A DNA stretch of 8,856 nucleotides from Candidatus Rokuibacteriota bacterium. Its GTDB lineage: Bacteria > Methylomirabilota > Methylomirabilia > Rokubacteriales > JACOUJ01. The translations under genes and the position numbers were made by a program. Shown here in pieces: positions 1-6,992 of this stretch. The stretch is taken from NCBI GenBank assembly GCA_016177865.1, contig JACOUJ010000125.1, positions 1-8,856 on the forward strand. The letters run 5' to 3'. The notes beneath the pieces were generated by a model. It was not told the origin of the DNA, did not search any database, and worked only from the letters and a program-made list of their open reading frames with translations. Every line of letters starts with the position of its first letter. The stretch's first letter is position 1.

Positions 1-611
1 AGTTGGGGATCGAGCCCCCGCTGGGCTTGGATCCGATAGACCCCGCTCGATCCCTCCCGGAGCAAGAGGGCCACGCGGCTGGGGTGCATCATCTCCAGGA
101 CAGTGTCGAGAAAACGATCCAGCGTCTGGCGGAGATCGAAGTTGGTACTCAGGGCCTTGGCAAACTCTTTCAGGACGTGGCTGAGCGCCAGGGGCGGGGC
201 CTCCGGATGGGGGAAGGCGGCCCCCGGCGTCGTGGCGGCCCACCGCCGCAACGCATCGAGCTCCCGGACGAGCCGGACTTGGTGATCCGCTTGGCGAATG
301 ACCCGGCCAAGATGGGCGGGGGGGACGGGGAGAGGGAGGAAGAACTGCCACAAATCATTGTCTTCAGGGGCAGCCTCGCCCGCCGCCATCAGGACGACGC
401 CGGGCTGACCGCTCCGCATCGCCCGCGCCAACGCTTCTGGATCGCGAGAGACGGCCAGATCGTGAATGATGAGGTCCACCGCGGTTGTCCGCAGGAGGGT
501 CAGGGCCTCCGCATCGGTCCCCGCGGTAAAGATCGGGCGCCCTTCCCCGAGGGATCGAACCAATGCGGCGCGGAGCTCTTCGCGACCGGTCACGAGAAGC
601 AGGGGGATCAA
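1..611 (-). CDS. Degenerate receiver-domain plus GAF regulatory protein, C-terminus outside window
   Basis: A reading frame of 203 codons runs from a TTG at 611 leftwards off the window without a stop. Residues 1-115 follow the beta/alpha order of a response-regulator receiver: strand PLLLVTG, helix EELRAALVRSL, then VDLIIHDL with Asp51 where the phosphoacceptor should be. The acidic pair normally after strand 1 is replaced by Thr8-Gly9, and the usual Lys-Pro of strand 5 is replaced (FLPLPVPPAHL, 91-101). It is therefore probably a pseudo-receiver. From about residue 146 (VLKEFAKALSTNFDLRQTLD) a GAF domain begins and continues past the edge. The start is supported by GGAGG 7 bases upstream and by the TTGA overlap with the histidine kinase stop, which suggests translational coupling and a joint role. 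The missing C-terminus could be a kinase, a sigma-54 AAA+ module or another output; I cannot tell. The frame is well supported, the function less so. Confidence 0.8.
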   Translation of the reverse strand, partial: MIPLLLVTGREELRAALVRSLGEGRPIFTAGTDAEALTLLRTTAVDLIIHDLAVSRDPEALARAMRSGQPGVVLMAAGEAAPEDNDLWQFFLPLPVPPAHLGRVIRQADHQVRLVRELDALRRWAATTPGAAFPHPEAPPLALSHVLKEFAKALSTNFDLRQTLDRFLDTVLEMMHPSRVALLLREGSSGVYRIQAQRGLDPQ

Positions 612-3103
612 CGAAGCGCCTCCGCCATGGCTCCGACAGGGACCGGCAACTCGACCGTGATGGTCGCGCCGGGTCCATCCTTATTGTTCTCCGCGCGGAT
701 GGTCCCCTTGTGTGTGTCCACGATCCCCCGACAGATCGCCAACCCCAGGCCCGTGCCGCGCGCCTTGGTGGTGAAGAAGGGATCGAAGATTTTTCCAAGG
801 GCCTCCGCTGGAATGCCACTCCCGGTATCGGTGAGCTGGATCACGAGAACCTGCTGCCCCGCGCCGCGATCGCTTGCAGCCATGCGAATCGTGAGATTCC
901 CTCGGCCCTCCATCGCGTCGAGGCTGTTCAGAAAGACGTTGAGGAAAAGCTGTCTGAGCTGGGCCGGGTCGGCCAGCACCTGGGGGAGCGTGGAAGGGAT
1001 GACCCGGATCACGGTGACGCCCTTGGAGGTGAGCGACCCACTGAGGAAGGTGAGGGTTTCCTCTAACGGGACTCGGGCATCCACCAGGACCGGGGTGGCC
1101 TGCGGCGGCGGCGCGAGGCCCCGGAGTCGGGTCACAAGGGCGTCAATCTGTTCGATCTCCCCGACCACCACCTTGGCGAATCCCTCGCGGAACTCGACGT
1201 CGTTGAAGCGCTCCGGCAGGAGCTCGGCGAAGGTCTTGATGGCCACCAGCGGGTTCTTAATCTCATGGGCAATCCCTCTCGCGAGGGCCCCGAAGGCCGC
1301 CAGTCGCTCGGCCCGTCGTTTTTCCTCCTCTAGCTCTTTCACGCGGGAGAGGTCGTTGAAGACCGCGACCGCCCCGTGGATGTTTCCCGCGGCATCGCGG
1401 AGGGCCGAGGTGGAGCAGGCGATCGGAGTCAGTCGTCCCAGGGCGTCCAGCAAGGTGATCTCAAGATGAGGCCTCGGTTGACCGTCGGTCAGCGTCGCCT
1501 CCAGCGAGGCGGCAAGAGGGGAGGGCAGACGCTCGAGCGGGGCTGACCGAAGGTCGCTGGCCGAATGGCCGGTCATCCGTTCAGCGGCAGGATTAAAGAG
1601 GGTGATCCGCCGGTTGGGGCTCACCGCAATGACCCCACTCTCCATGGTCGTCAGCATGTTCTCGATGTACTCGTTGGCCAGGGTGACTTCCCGGTAGAGC
1701 TGAGCGTTCTTGAGGGCGATTCCCGCCTGGCTGGCCAGGGTGGAGAGGAGATCGGTGTCTTCTGCGAAATACGGATCCCCCGAGCGCTTCGGACCGACCA
1801 CGAGAAATCCGGAGATCATGTGGTCCTGGAAAAATGGGAAGGCGATCTCTCCACCAAGAGACTGAAGCTCATGCACGGCCGCCGTGAAACGCAGGTCGCC
1901 GGTCACTCTGGTCGCTTCGTCGAGGACCAATGTCTTCTTCTCATGCTCAAAAAACCTCACGAGTGGAGAGGTTCCGAACAGGGTGGGGCCCGGTGCTCGC
2001 TGTCGCCACTCTTCGGCGCTCCGAACCACCCGGGGGCGAAAGATTTGCTGGGGAACGTCCGCCACGTACACGGCCACCATCTCAACGCGTAGTGTCCTCT
2101 CGATCACCTCTGTGAGGTACATGAGGAGCGATTGGAGATCAAGGATCGTGCTCAATCTCCGGCTTGCCTCTCTGATCGTGCGCTGGTAATCATAGGCTTC
2201 GCGGTACAGATACCGGTTCAGCGAGTTCTGTATCCAGTTCTTTAACGGCTGGAAGAAAATCGCCACCCCGACGGCCAGCGCCACTGCTGTGATAACTGGA
2301 ATCCTCTGCTTGTCATATCCCGTGGCCCAGCTTACCACCCCTGCCAGACCCATAAACACGAGCGCGGCCACGGAAATAGCACAGAAATACACAAATCCTT
2401 TTCGGATCACGACCTTAATGTCCATGAGTCGGTAGCGGATAATCGCGTGCGCCCAGAAAGAAACCAAGACGAGGGCGAAATATGGTCCAAAGATGCTGTA
2501 TTGAGATGTCTTCCAGACGAGCGGGATCAGCAAATTGGTCGTGATCGCTCCCGCGCCTCCGAGGAGGATGCCGAGTAAGAGATAACGGAGCTGAAGCTTA
2601 TTAATTCCAGAAGCTGATTGAATCTTTCTCCAAAGCGTGTAGAGAGCGAATCCAAAACACAGAATGATGTACACCCCAAAGAAGGGGTGCAGGACCCCAT
2701 AAGTGAAGTTCGGCCGCGGAGAACCAGGCGTTGCTCTGGTGACGATCCAAGGGGAGAGAGAAGAGACGATAGAGAGCAGACAGAAAATGCCCGGAATGAT
2801 CACTCCCTGTTGTCGAGTTGTTGGAACCGAAGCTGAAAACGCTTGGAACATCCACAGTGACGTGAACGGCATTGCGCTCGCAAACGCGAACGCCAGTCGT
2901 CCAAGGAGAACCGTCCGGTCAATGTCCTGACCAGAGAGGGACATCGAGATACTGATGATCCATCCAACGGTGGCGAAAACAAAGAGCGCAAAAAGCCGGT
3001 TGATCTCAGCGCGTCGGTCGTGAAGGAAGACGGAAATCCCGAGACCGATGAGAACCACGCAAAGGATGAAGACCCCGAGGCTCTGTAAATCGATGGGCGC
3101 CAA
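608..3103 (-). CDS. Membrane-bound sensor histidine kinase (about 9 TM, GAF, PAS, HisKA, HATPase)
   Basis: 831 residues from a TTG start. About nine hydrophobic segments fill residues 8-285. The first seven plus the RYRLMDIKVVIRK motif (223-235) resemble the 7TM N-terminal region of histidine kinases. Two more segments and the sequence NRYLYREAYDYQRTI (296-310) follow, a layout reminiscent of ComP-type sensors. A GAF domain spans about 312-465 and a PAS domain about 476-588. The dimerisation/phosphoacceptor domain has HEIKNPL with His613. The ATPase domain has N-box Asn722/Asn726, DTGSGIP (759-765), FDPFFTTK (773-780) and GTGLGLAI (783-790). All catalytic boxes are intact, so it should be an active ATP-dependent autokinase at the inner membrane. 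The input signal is unknown. It lies 9 bases after the KS gene and overlaps the next gene by 4 bases. No complete response regulator is visible. The membrane-encoding half is clearly lower in GC than the kinase half. Confidence 0.95.
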   Translation of the reverse strand: MAPIDLQSLGVFILCVVLIGLGISVFLHDRRAEINRLFALFVFATVGWIISISMSLSGQDIDRTVLLGRLAFAFASAMPFTSLWMFQAFSASVPTTRQQGVIIPGIFCLLSIVSSLSPWIVTRATPGSPRPNFTYGVLHPFFGVYIILCFGFALYTLWRKIQSASGINKLQLRYLLLGILLGGAGAITTNLLIPLVWKTSQYSIFGPYFALVLVSFWAHAIIRYRLMDIKVVIRKGFVYFCAISVAALVFMGLAGVVSWATGYDKQRIPVITAVALAVGVAIFFQPLKNWIQNSLNRYLYREAYDYQRTIREASRRLSTILDLQSLLMYLTEVIERTLRVEMVAVYVADVPQQIFRPRVVRSAEEWRQRAPGPTLFGTSPLVRFFEHEKKTLVLDEATRVTGDLRFTAAVHELQSLGGEIAFPFFQDHMISGFLVVGPKRSGDPYFAEDTDLLSTLASQAGIALKNAQLYREVTLANEYIENMLTTMESGVIAVSPNRRITLFNPAAERMTGHSASDLRSAPLERLPSPLAASLEATLTDGQPRPHLEITLLDALGRLTPIACSTSALRDAAGNIHGAVAVFNDLSRVKELEEEKRRAERLAAFGALARGIAHEIKNPLVAIKTFAELLPERFNDVEFREGFAKVVVGEIEQIDALVTRLRGLAPPPQATPVLVDARVPLEETLTFLSGSLTSKGVTVIRVIPSTLPQVLADPAQLRQLFLNVFLNSLDAMEGRGNLTIRMAASDRGAGQQVLVIQLTDTGSGIPAEALGKIFDPFFTTKARGTGLGLAICRGIVDTHKGTIRAENNKDGPGATITVELPVPVGAMAEALR
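619..623 (-). promoter_or_regulatory. Ribosome binding site deciding the TTG start at 611
   Basis: GGAGG on the minus strand lies inside the last codons of the histidine kinase gene, 7 bases before the TTG at 611. It identifies this TTG, rather than a later GTG (codon 7), as the start of the receiver/GAF gene. Confidence 0.65.
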
Positions 3104-3110
3104 GGTCAGG

Positions 3111-3114
3111 CCTC
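3111..3114 (-). promoter_or_regulatory. Ribosome binding site of the histidine kinase
   Basis: GAGG on the minus strand overlaps the TGA stop of the KS gene (3115-3113) and sits 7 bases before the TTG at 3103. It supports the TTG start and tight coupling of kinase translation to the upstream KS gene. Confidence 0.6.
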
Positions 3115-4357
3115 AGTCATCAATCCGACCGATTACCATGGCAGAAGCACTTCCTCCAAAACTGTGGCCATTGATGAGGACCCGTTTCACACGTGCCACC
3201 CTCGAGACGTTTGGAACGTAATCCAAGTCACATTTCGGGTCCGGAACTTCTTGGTTGATTGTGGGAGGAACCCGCTGATGTTCGATCGACAGGCAGGCCG
3301 CCACGGTTTGAATGGTTCCGGCTGCTGAGATCGGTTGGCCGATCATGGACTTGATCGAACTGACGGGGATCCGATAGGCGTGGTCCCCCAAAGCCAGTTT
3401 AAACGCATTCGAGTCAGTGACGTCGTAATCTGGCAGCGAACTTCCATGTGCGTTGACATGGTCGATGTCCGTCGGTGATAGACCGGCATTGCGGATGGCG
3501 GTCGCAAGGGTGCTTGCCATGACCTTTCCTTCCAGGTCTCCTTCTCGCATGCCGATCGCCTCGCTCGCGGAGCCGTAGCCAAGGACTTCCGCGTAGATTC
3601 TTGCTCCCCGCTGCAGGGCAAATTCAAGGTCCTCGAGAATCAGTGTGGCGCCGCCTTCTCCGATCACAAGCCCATCCCGGAGAAGATCATATGGTCGTGA
3701 TGCCTTCTTTGGATCGTCGTTCCGTTTTGTCACGGCGCCAAGGGCACAGAATGACGCGAAAGAAACGGGGGTAATTGGAACGTCGCAACTGCCGGCTACA
3801 GCGACCGTGGCTCTGCCCAAAACGATCTGGGAAAATCCGGCGTGAATAGCGTCCAAGCCCGTGCAGCAGTTCGACGAAACAGAAAGCGTAGGCCCGGAGA
3901 TTTTAAATTCGATTGAGATGTAACTTGCCGGCGCGTGAGGCGGGAATTCCAGAGCCGTCCATGGCTTTATTCCTCGAACGCCGTCCAGACGTAATGCCTC
4001 TGCTGCCGCCTCCCCGACATCCATTCCGATGATCGACGTTCCGTAACAGATGGCGATATTGGACGAGAGGGACGGCGTGACAGAGAAATGTGCATCGTCG
4101 AAAGCGAGGCGGGTGGCAGCGAGAGCGAACTGGGAGAAGCGCGCCATCCTTCGGGCCTTCCGGCCGCCGATGAAATCGGCCGGGTTGAAGTCGCGGACTT
4201 CGGCCGCGACCTGGCAGGGAAACGAGGAAGCATCAAAGGCGGCAATGTAGTCAACGCCGGATTTGCCGGCGATAAGGTTCTGCCAGAACGCCTCCTTCCC
4301 GATCCCGTTAGGGGCCACGACCCCCAGCCCCGTGATGACGACTCGACGACGCTTCAA
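3113..4357 (-). CDS. Beta-ketoacyl-ACP synthase family protein (FabF-like) with altered active site
   Basis: 414 residues, the usual length for a FabF/KAS II-type condensing enzyme, starting MKRRRVVITGLGVVAPNGIG. Thiolase-fold landmarks are clear: the nucleophile region SSNCCTGLDAI with Cys164 in the active-site position, SRPYDLLRDGLVIGEGG (220-236), the first histidine in NAHGSS (His304), and conserved Lys336 in SIKSMIGQP. Family members normally use Cys-His-His to load an acyl chain and condense it with malonyl-ACP. Here the second His is Gln341. The usual GFGGTN near the C-terminus reads SFGGSA (399-404), and the usual TACATG reads SNCCTG. Decarboxylative condensation may be lost or changed; the protein could be a specialised KS, an acyltransferase-like variant or a partner subunit. 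It is the first gene of the cassette, with no carrier protein, ketoreductase or acyltransferase beside it. The TTG start is fixed by a strong AGGAGG. Family assignment is firm; substrate is unknown. Confidence 0.93.
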   Translation of the reverse strand: MKRRRVVITGLGVVAPNGIGKEAFWQNLIAGKSGVDYIAAFDASSFPCQVAAEVRDFNPADFIGGRKARRMARFSQFALAATRLAFDDAHFSVTPSLSSNIAICYGTSIIGMDVGEAAAEALRLDGVRGIKPWTALEFPPHAPASYISIEFKISGPTLSVSSNCCTGLDAIHAGFSQIVLGRATVAVAGSCDVPITPVSFASFCALGAVTKRNDDPKKASRPYDLLRDGLVIGEGGATLILEDLEFALQRGARIYAEVLGYGSASEAIGMREGDLEGKVMASTLATAIRNAGLSPTDIDHVNAHGSSLPDYDVTDSNAFKLALGDHAYRIPVSSIKSMIGQPISAAGTIQTVAACLSIEHQRVPPTINQEVPDPKCDLDYVPNVSRVARVKRVLINGHSFGGSASAMVIGRIDD

Positions 4358-4364
4358 TCCAATG

Positions 4365-4370
4365 CCTCCT
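4365..4370 (-). promoter_or_regulatory. Strong ribosome binding site of the KS gene
   Basis: A perfect AGGAGG core lies 7 bases upstream of the TTG at 4357. It decides the start: the other nearby TTG (4362-4360) is in a frame that stops after two codons. Confidence 0.75.
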
Positions 4371-4377
4371 CGCCTCT

Positions 4378-4383
4378 ATTCTA
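4378..4383 (-). promoter_or_regulatory. Possible -10 box for the KS-kinase cassette
   Basis: TAGAAT on the minus strand differs from TATAAT at one base and would start transcription around 4371, just before the ribosome binding site. I find no convincing -35 hexamer at 16-18 bases, so this is only a candidate. The AT-rich stretch around it stands out in this GC-rich window. Confidence 0.3.
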
Positions 4384-4472
4384 AATTCAAAACCGTACAT
4401 CGAGGGGCTATTCGCGCTAAGAGAGCGCCATGGCCGGTCAGGACAGCCCGTCAATTCCTCTGCCAGGAATCC

Positions 4473-4516
4473 AAAAAAATACCCCCGCCGCGTTTCCCGA
4501 CCCCTCGGGGCGGGAA
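4473..4516 (-). terminator. Rho-independent terminator-like hairpin after the acylase gene
   Basis: Read on the minus strand, TTCCCG and CGGGAA (4516-4511 and 4499-4494) pair around an inner CCCC/GGGG, giving a strong GC-rich stem with one bulged T. A run of seven T follows at 4479-4473. A competing stem, CCCGCC (4514-4509) with GGCGGG (4489-4484), ends closer to the T tract and may be the effective terminator stem. It lies 40-84 bases after the acylase stop and would separate that transcript from the KS cassette. Confidence 0.6.
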
Positions 4517-4556
4517 GGCAACTCATTGATAAAATGGCGGATTCATTATGGAAAAG

Positions 4557-6923
4557 TCAAGTTTTCTGTAGCAAGCTCTGAGGACGGAGGCGAAGCCGTC
4601 CAGTGGTCTGCGCCTCGATCTCCTGTCGGTCGATCAGGCAAGGGTGGCTTTCCCCTCGGAGCCACCCGGGGAGTTGGTCGGCGTAGTGGCGCGACCAGGG
4701 AAGGCCCGACTGCCCACCAGGAGAGATGGCTCGGGCTCGTGGCCGGTCACCCAGGGCGACCACCAGGCGGAACGACGGGCCGAGAGTGCTCTGAAAACGG
4801 TCGTCGTGGCGATAGGCGGCCACCCAGACGCTCTTCACGTCTCCCCCCATAGGGAATGGGCCACGGTCATAGACCCTTTGAAGTGGCCGGCGCTTCCCGA
4901 GGGGGTGCTCAAAGGTGGTCGTGTGGAGAGCCCCCCACCGCCAGCGTGCCGGGTCCTTGCCGAACCGAGCTTCAAGAAACGTCACGGCTTCGCCGAAACT
5001 CCGGGCCGCGACTTCCGGCAGCCCCTCGGGTTCGGCTGTCTGGACGTCATCAAACCATGGCGACTCCCCGGCCTCGATGAAGCGGTCAAGGAGAATCTCC
5101 GCCAGGTTCCAGGTCCGGAGGAACTCCCTGAGGAGCCCCTCGTCAAGCTCGTCCCGAAACGTATTCACCAAGAGCCGCTCGTAGAGGACGGCGTAGAGCG
5201 CCGCCGCCGAGCTCGCCTCGCTCATCTCGCCGGTCCAGCCTCTGAGGAGCGCCAGGGCCGACTCCCTGAGCGGATCCCCCTTGGCGGCGGTCTCGAGGTG
5301 GGGGATGACCCTGGCCACATGGCGCTGGGCCGACGGTGGGGCGCGATCGAGCTGGATCTGCAAGAGGTCTTCGAGTGAGAGCTTCCGGAAGGCGTCCAGA
5401 CGCTCGCGGATCCGCATGGCTCGGTCCGGCGGCTCCCACAAGGTGGAGAGAAACGGCTCGTCCCCCTCGGTGATCCGTTGGTTCGCCGTGACGATGATAC
5501 CCTCCGGCGGATTGACGACGCGGGGAAGCGTATCGAACGGTGCCCACCGGATCCACTCAAACTCACCGCTCCACCCGGGGACCGGGAGCCGCCCGTCCCC
5601 CTGCGCCCGCACCGGAACGCGCCCGACCGCCTGGTAGGCGATCGTCCCGTAGCGATCGGCGTACACCACGTTGAGCCCCGGGGCTTGAAACGCCCGGAGC
5701 GCTTCGCGGAAGGCTGGCCAGTTCGTCGCGCGATTCATTTCCAGGACGGCCCAGACCTCGTCCGAGGGATCTTGGCCAATCCACCGGAGGGACGTCGGCT
5801 CGCTGAGTCCAAGGAGTTCGTGGACCAAGGGGCCGTGGTGCGTCTGACGCACTTCGATCTCGACCGGCTCTCTCCCTTTGACACGGATCTCCTCCCGGTG
5901 GACGCGGATCGCTTCCCACTGCCCGCGGTGGCGGTAGAGGCGCGGGTTGTTCGGGTTGACGATCTCGCGAAAGAAGTCCGCATCATCCAGCATCAAATTG
6001 GAGAAGCCCCAGGCGATCGCTCGGTTGAAGCCGATGACCACGCCCGGTGTTCCCGGGATCGAGAATCCGTAGACGTCCATGTCCTCGCCGCTGAGATGGA
6101 TCTCGTACCATCGCGAAGGAAGCGTGAGCGTCAGGTGCGGGTCGTTGGCAAGCAGCGGCTTCCCCGTCACGCTCCGCGACCCTCCGACGACCCAGCTATT
6201 GGAGGCGCCGCGGCCGAATCCCGGGAGGGGGATGGGCGCCTCCCACGCCTGGGCGCGCTCGCGGGGTGGACGGGGAGGGACGATCAGCGGGGCGCCCGGC
6301 GGATACGAGGGGAGCGCTGCCTGAGCGCGTGCGGCGTCGACTGTCGCGGCGATCTTCCCCAGGACGAGATCGGCCCGCCACTGCGAAAGCTCCCAGGCCA
6401 TGAGTCGGCCGATCGCGAGCGAGTGGGAGGGCGCCCATGGTTCGGGGCGGTAGCCGAGAAGCCAGAATTCATGGGGCCGCTGAATCGTCTCGATCGCCGC
6501 GTTGACCCCGCGGGCATAGGCTTCCAACACGGCCCGGGATTCCTCCGATAGGGTCGGGAGCATCTGTCGGGCGGCCCGCTCGAATCCGAGCGTTCGGAAG
6601 AGGCGGTCGGTCGGAAGGAGTTCCGCGCCCAGGACTTCGGCCAAGCGCCCTGCCGCCGCTCGGCGGAAGAGGTCCATCTGCCAGAGACGATCCTGGGCGG
6701 CGACAAACCCTTGAGCGAAGGCCAGATCGGCCAGGCGCTCAGCGTAGAGGTGCGGGACGCCGTAACGATCGCGCAGGATCTCGACCGGCGCCGAGAGTCC
6801 CGCCATCCCGAGTTCGCCCGAGGTGACGGGGAGAAAGCTCCAGAGGAGCAATCCCGCGGCTCCTGCCAGGGTGAGCAGGCCTCCGCCACCCCACACGAGC
6901 GCCCCGCGCAACCACCGTCGCAT
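4557..6923 (-). CDS. Penicillin acylase family N-terminal nucleophile hydrolase
   Basis: 788 residues from the ATG at 6923. The frame is open further upstream, but there it is antisense to the helicase gene, so the long version is rejected. Residues 1-6 are basic and 7-30 hydrophobic, giving a signal peptide or membrane anchor and implying an envelope or periplasmic location. The family is made as a precursor that cleaves itself into alpha and beta chains, and the new N-terminal Ser is the nucleophile. Here the junction is GFGRGA|SNSWVVGG with Ser241. Further family landmarks are ANDPHL (259-264), IPGTPGVVIGFNRAIAWGFSN (289-309), the oxyanion-hole Asn in TANQRI (Asn481) and the C-terminal SPGGQSGLPWSRHYADQ (734-750). 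Such enzymes hydrolyse N-acyl amide bonds; known members act on penicillins, acyl-homoserine lactones or other acyl amides, and the substrate cannot be read from sequence here. It is transcribed divergently from the helicase and followed by a terminator. No Shine-Dalgarno site is evident. Confidence 0.95.
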   Translation of the reverse strand: MRRWLRGALVWGGGGLLTLAGAAGLLLWSFLPVTSGELGMAGLSAPVEILRDRYGVPHLYAERLADLAFAQGFVAAQDRLWQMDLFRRAAAGRLAEVLGAELLPTDRLFRTLGFERAARQMLPTLSEESRAVLEAYARGVNAAIETIQRPHEFWLLGYRPEPWAPSHSLAIGRLMAWELSQWRADLVLGKIAATVDAARAQAALPSYPPGAPLIVPPRPPRERAQAWEAPIPLPGFGRGASNSWVVGGSRSVTGKPLLANDPHLTLTLPSRWYEIHLSGEDMDVYGFSIPGTPGVVIGFNRAIAWGFSNLMLDDADFFREIVNPNNPRLYRHRGQWEAIRVHREEIRVKGREPVEIEVRQTHHGPLVHELLGLSEPTSLRWIGQDPSDEVWAVLEMNRATNWPAFREALRAFQAPGLNVVYADRYGTIAYQAVGRVPVRAQGDGRLPVPGWSGEFEWIRWAPFDTLPRVVNPPEGIIVTANQRITEGDEPFLSTLWEPPDRAMRIRERLDAFRKLSLEDLLQIQLDRAPPSAQRHVARVIPHLETAAKGDPLRESALALLRGWTGEMSEASSAAALYAVLYERLLVNTFRDELDEGLLREFLRTWNLAEILLDRFIEAGESPWFDDVQTAEPEGLPEVAARSFGEAVTFLEARFGKDPARWRWGALHTTTFEHPLGKRRPLQRVYDRGPFPMGGDVKSVWVAAYRHDDRFQSTLGPSFRLVVALGDRPRARAISPGGQSGLPWSRHYADQLPGWLRGESHPCLIDRQEIEAQTTGRLRLRPQSLLQKT

Positions 6924-6934
6924 CGTTGACGCGG

Positions 6935-6943
6935 AGTATAACA
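6935..6943 (-). promoter_or_regulatory. Extended -10 box upstream of the acylase gene
   Basis: The minus strand reads TGTTATACT, matching an extended -10 (TG, one base, then TATACT, one mismatch to TATAAT). The -35 position has no good hexamer, as is tolerated with extended -10 promoters. Transcription would begin near 6928, only about 5 bases before the ATG at 6923, with no Shine-Dalgarno site between, so the mRNA could be almost leaderless. Confidence 0.4.
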
Positions 6944-6963
6944 CGCGACCCTGGCTTGATCTC

Positions 6964-6992
6964 TTGCTGATCGTGAACGAGACCAGTATAGT
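6964..6992 (+). promoter_or_regulatory. Candidate sigma-70-type promoter of the helicase gene
   Basis: TTGCTG (6964-6969), a 17-base spacer and TATAGT (6987-6992) fit a housekeeping promoter: 3 of 6 and 5 of 6 consensus matches with ideal spacing. The predicted first base falls at about 6998-7000, on or next to the ATG at 7000. The AGGGAG at 6993-6998 is too close to the ATG to act as a normal ribosome binding site. Confidence 0.4.

Noticed and set aside
3..1469. 488-codon plus-strand open frame
   Set aside because: It is antisense to the kinase catalytic domains and the receiver/GAF gene, whose motifs are unmistakable. The translation is low-complexity Arg/Ser/Pro-rich sequence with no recognisable domain, typical of a shadow frame in GC-rich DNA.
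4413..4435. Small inverted repeat GCGCT/AGCGC in the KS leader as an operator or riboswitch
   Set aside because: Only a 5-base stem with a 5-base loop, no second copy and no known riboswitch core nearby; expected by chance in such DNA.
4308..4529. Small open frames on both strands across the KS leader (4308-4526 minus, 4263-4529 plus)
   Set aside because: They run through the terminator hairpin and into the KS gene, have no ribosome binding site I can see and no recognisable content.
4644..5378. 244-codon and other plus-strand frames opposite the acylase (also 5478-6551)
   Set aside because: They are antisense to conserved acylase sequence and consist of shadow-type Arg/Gly/Pro-rich translation.
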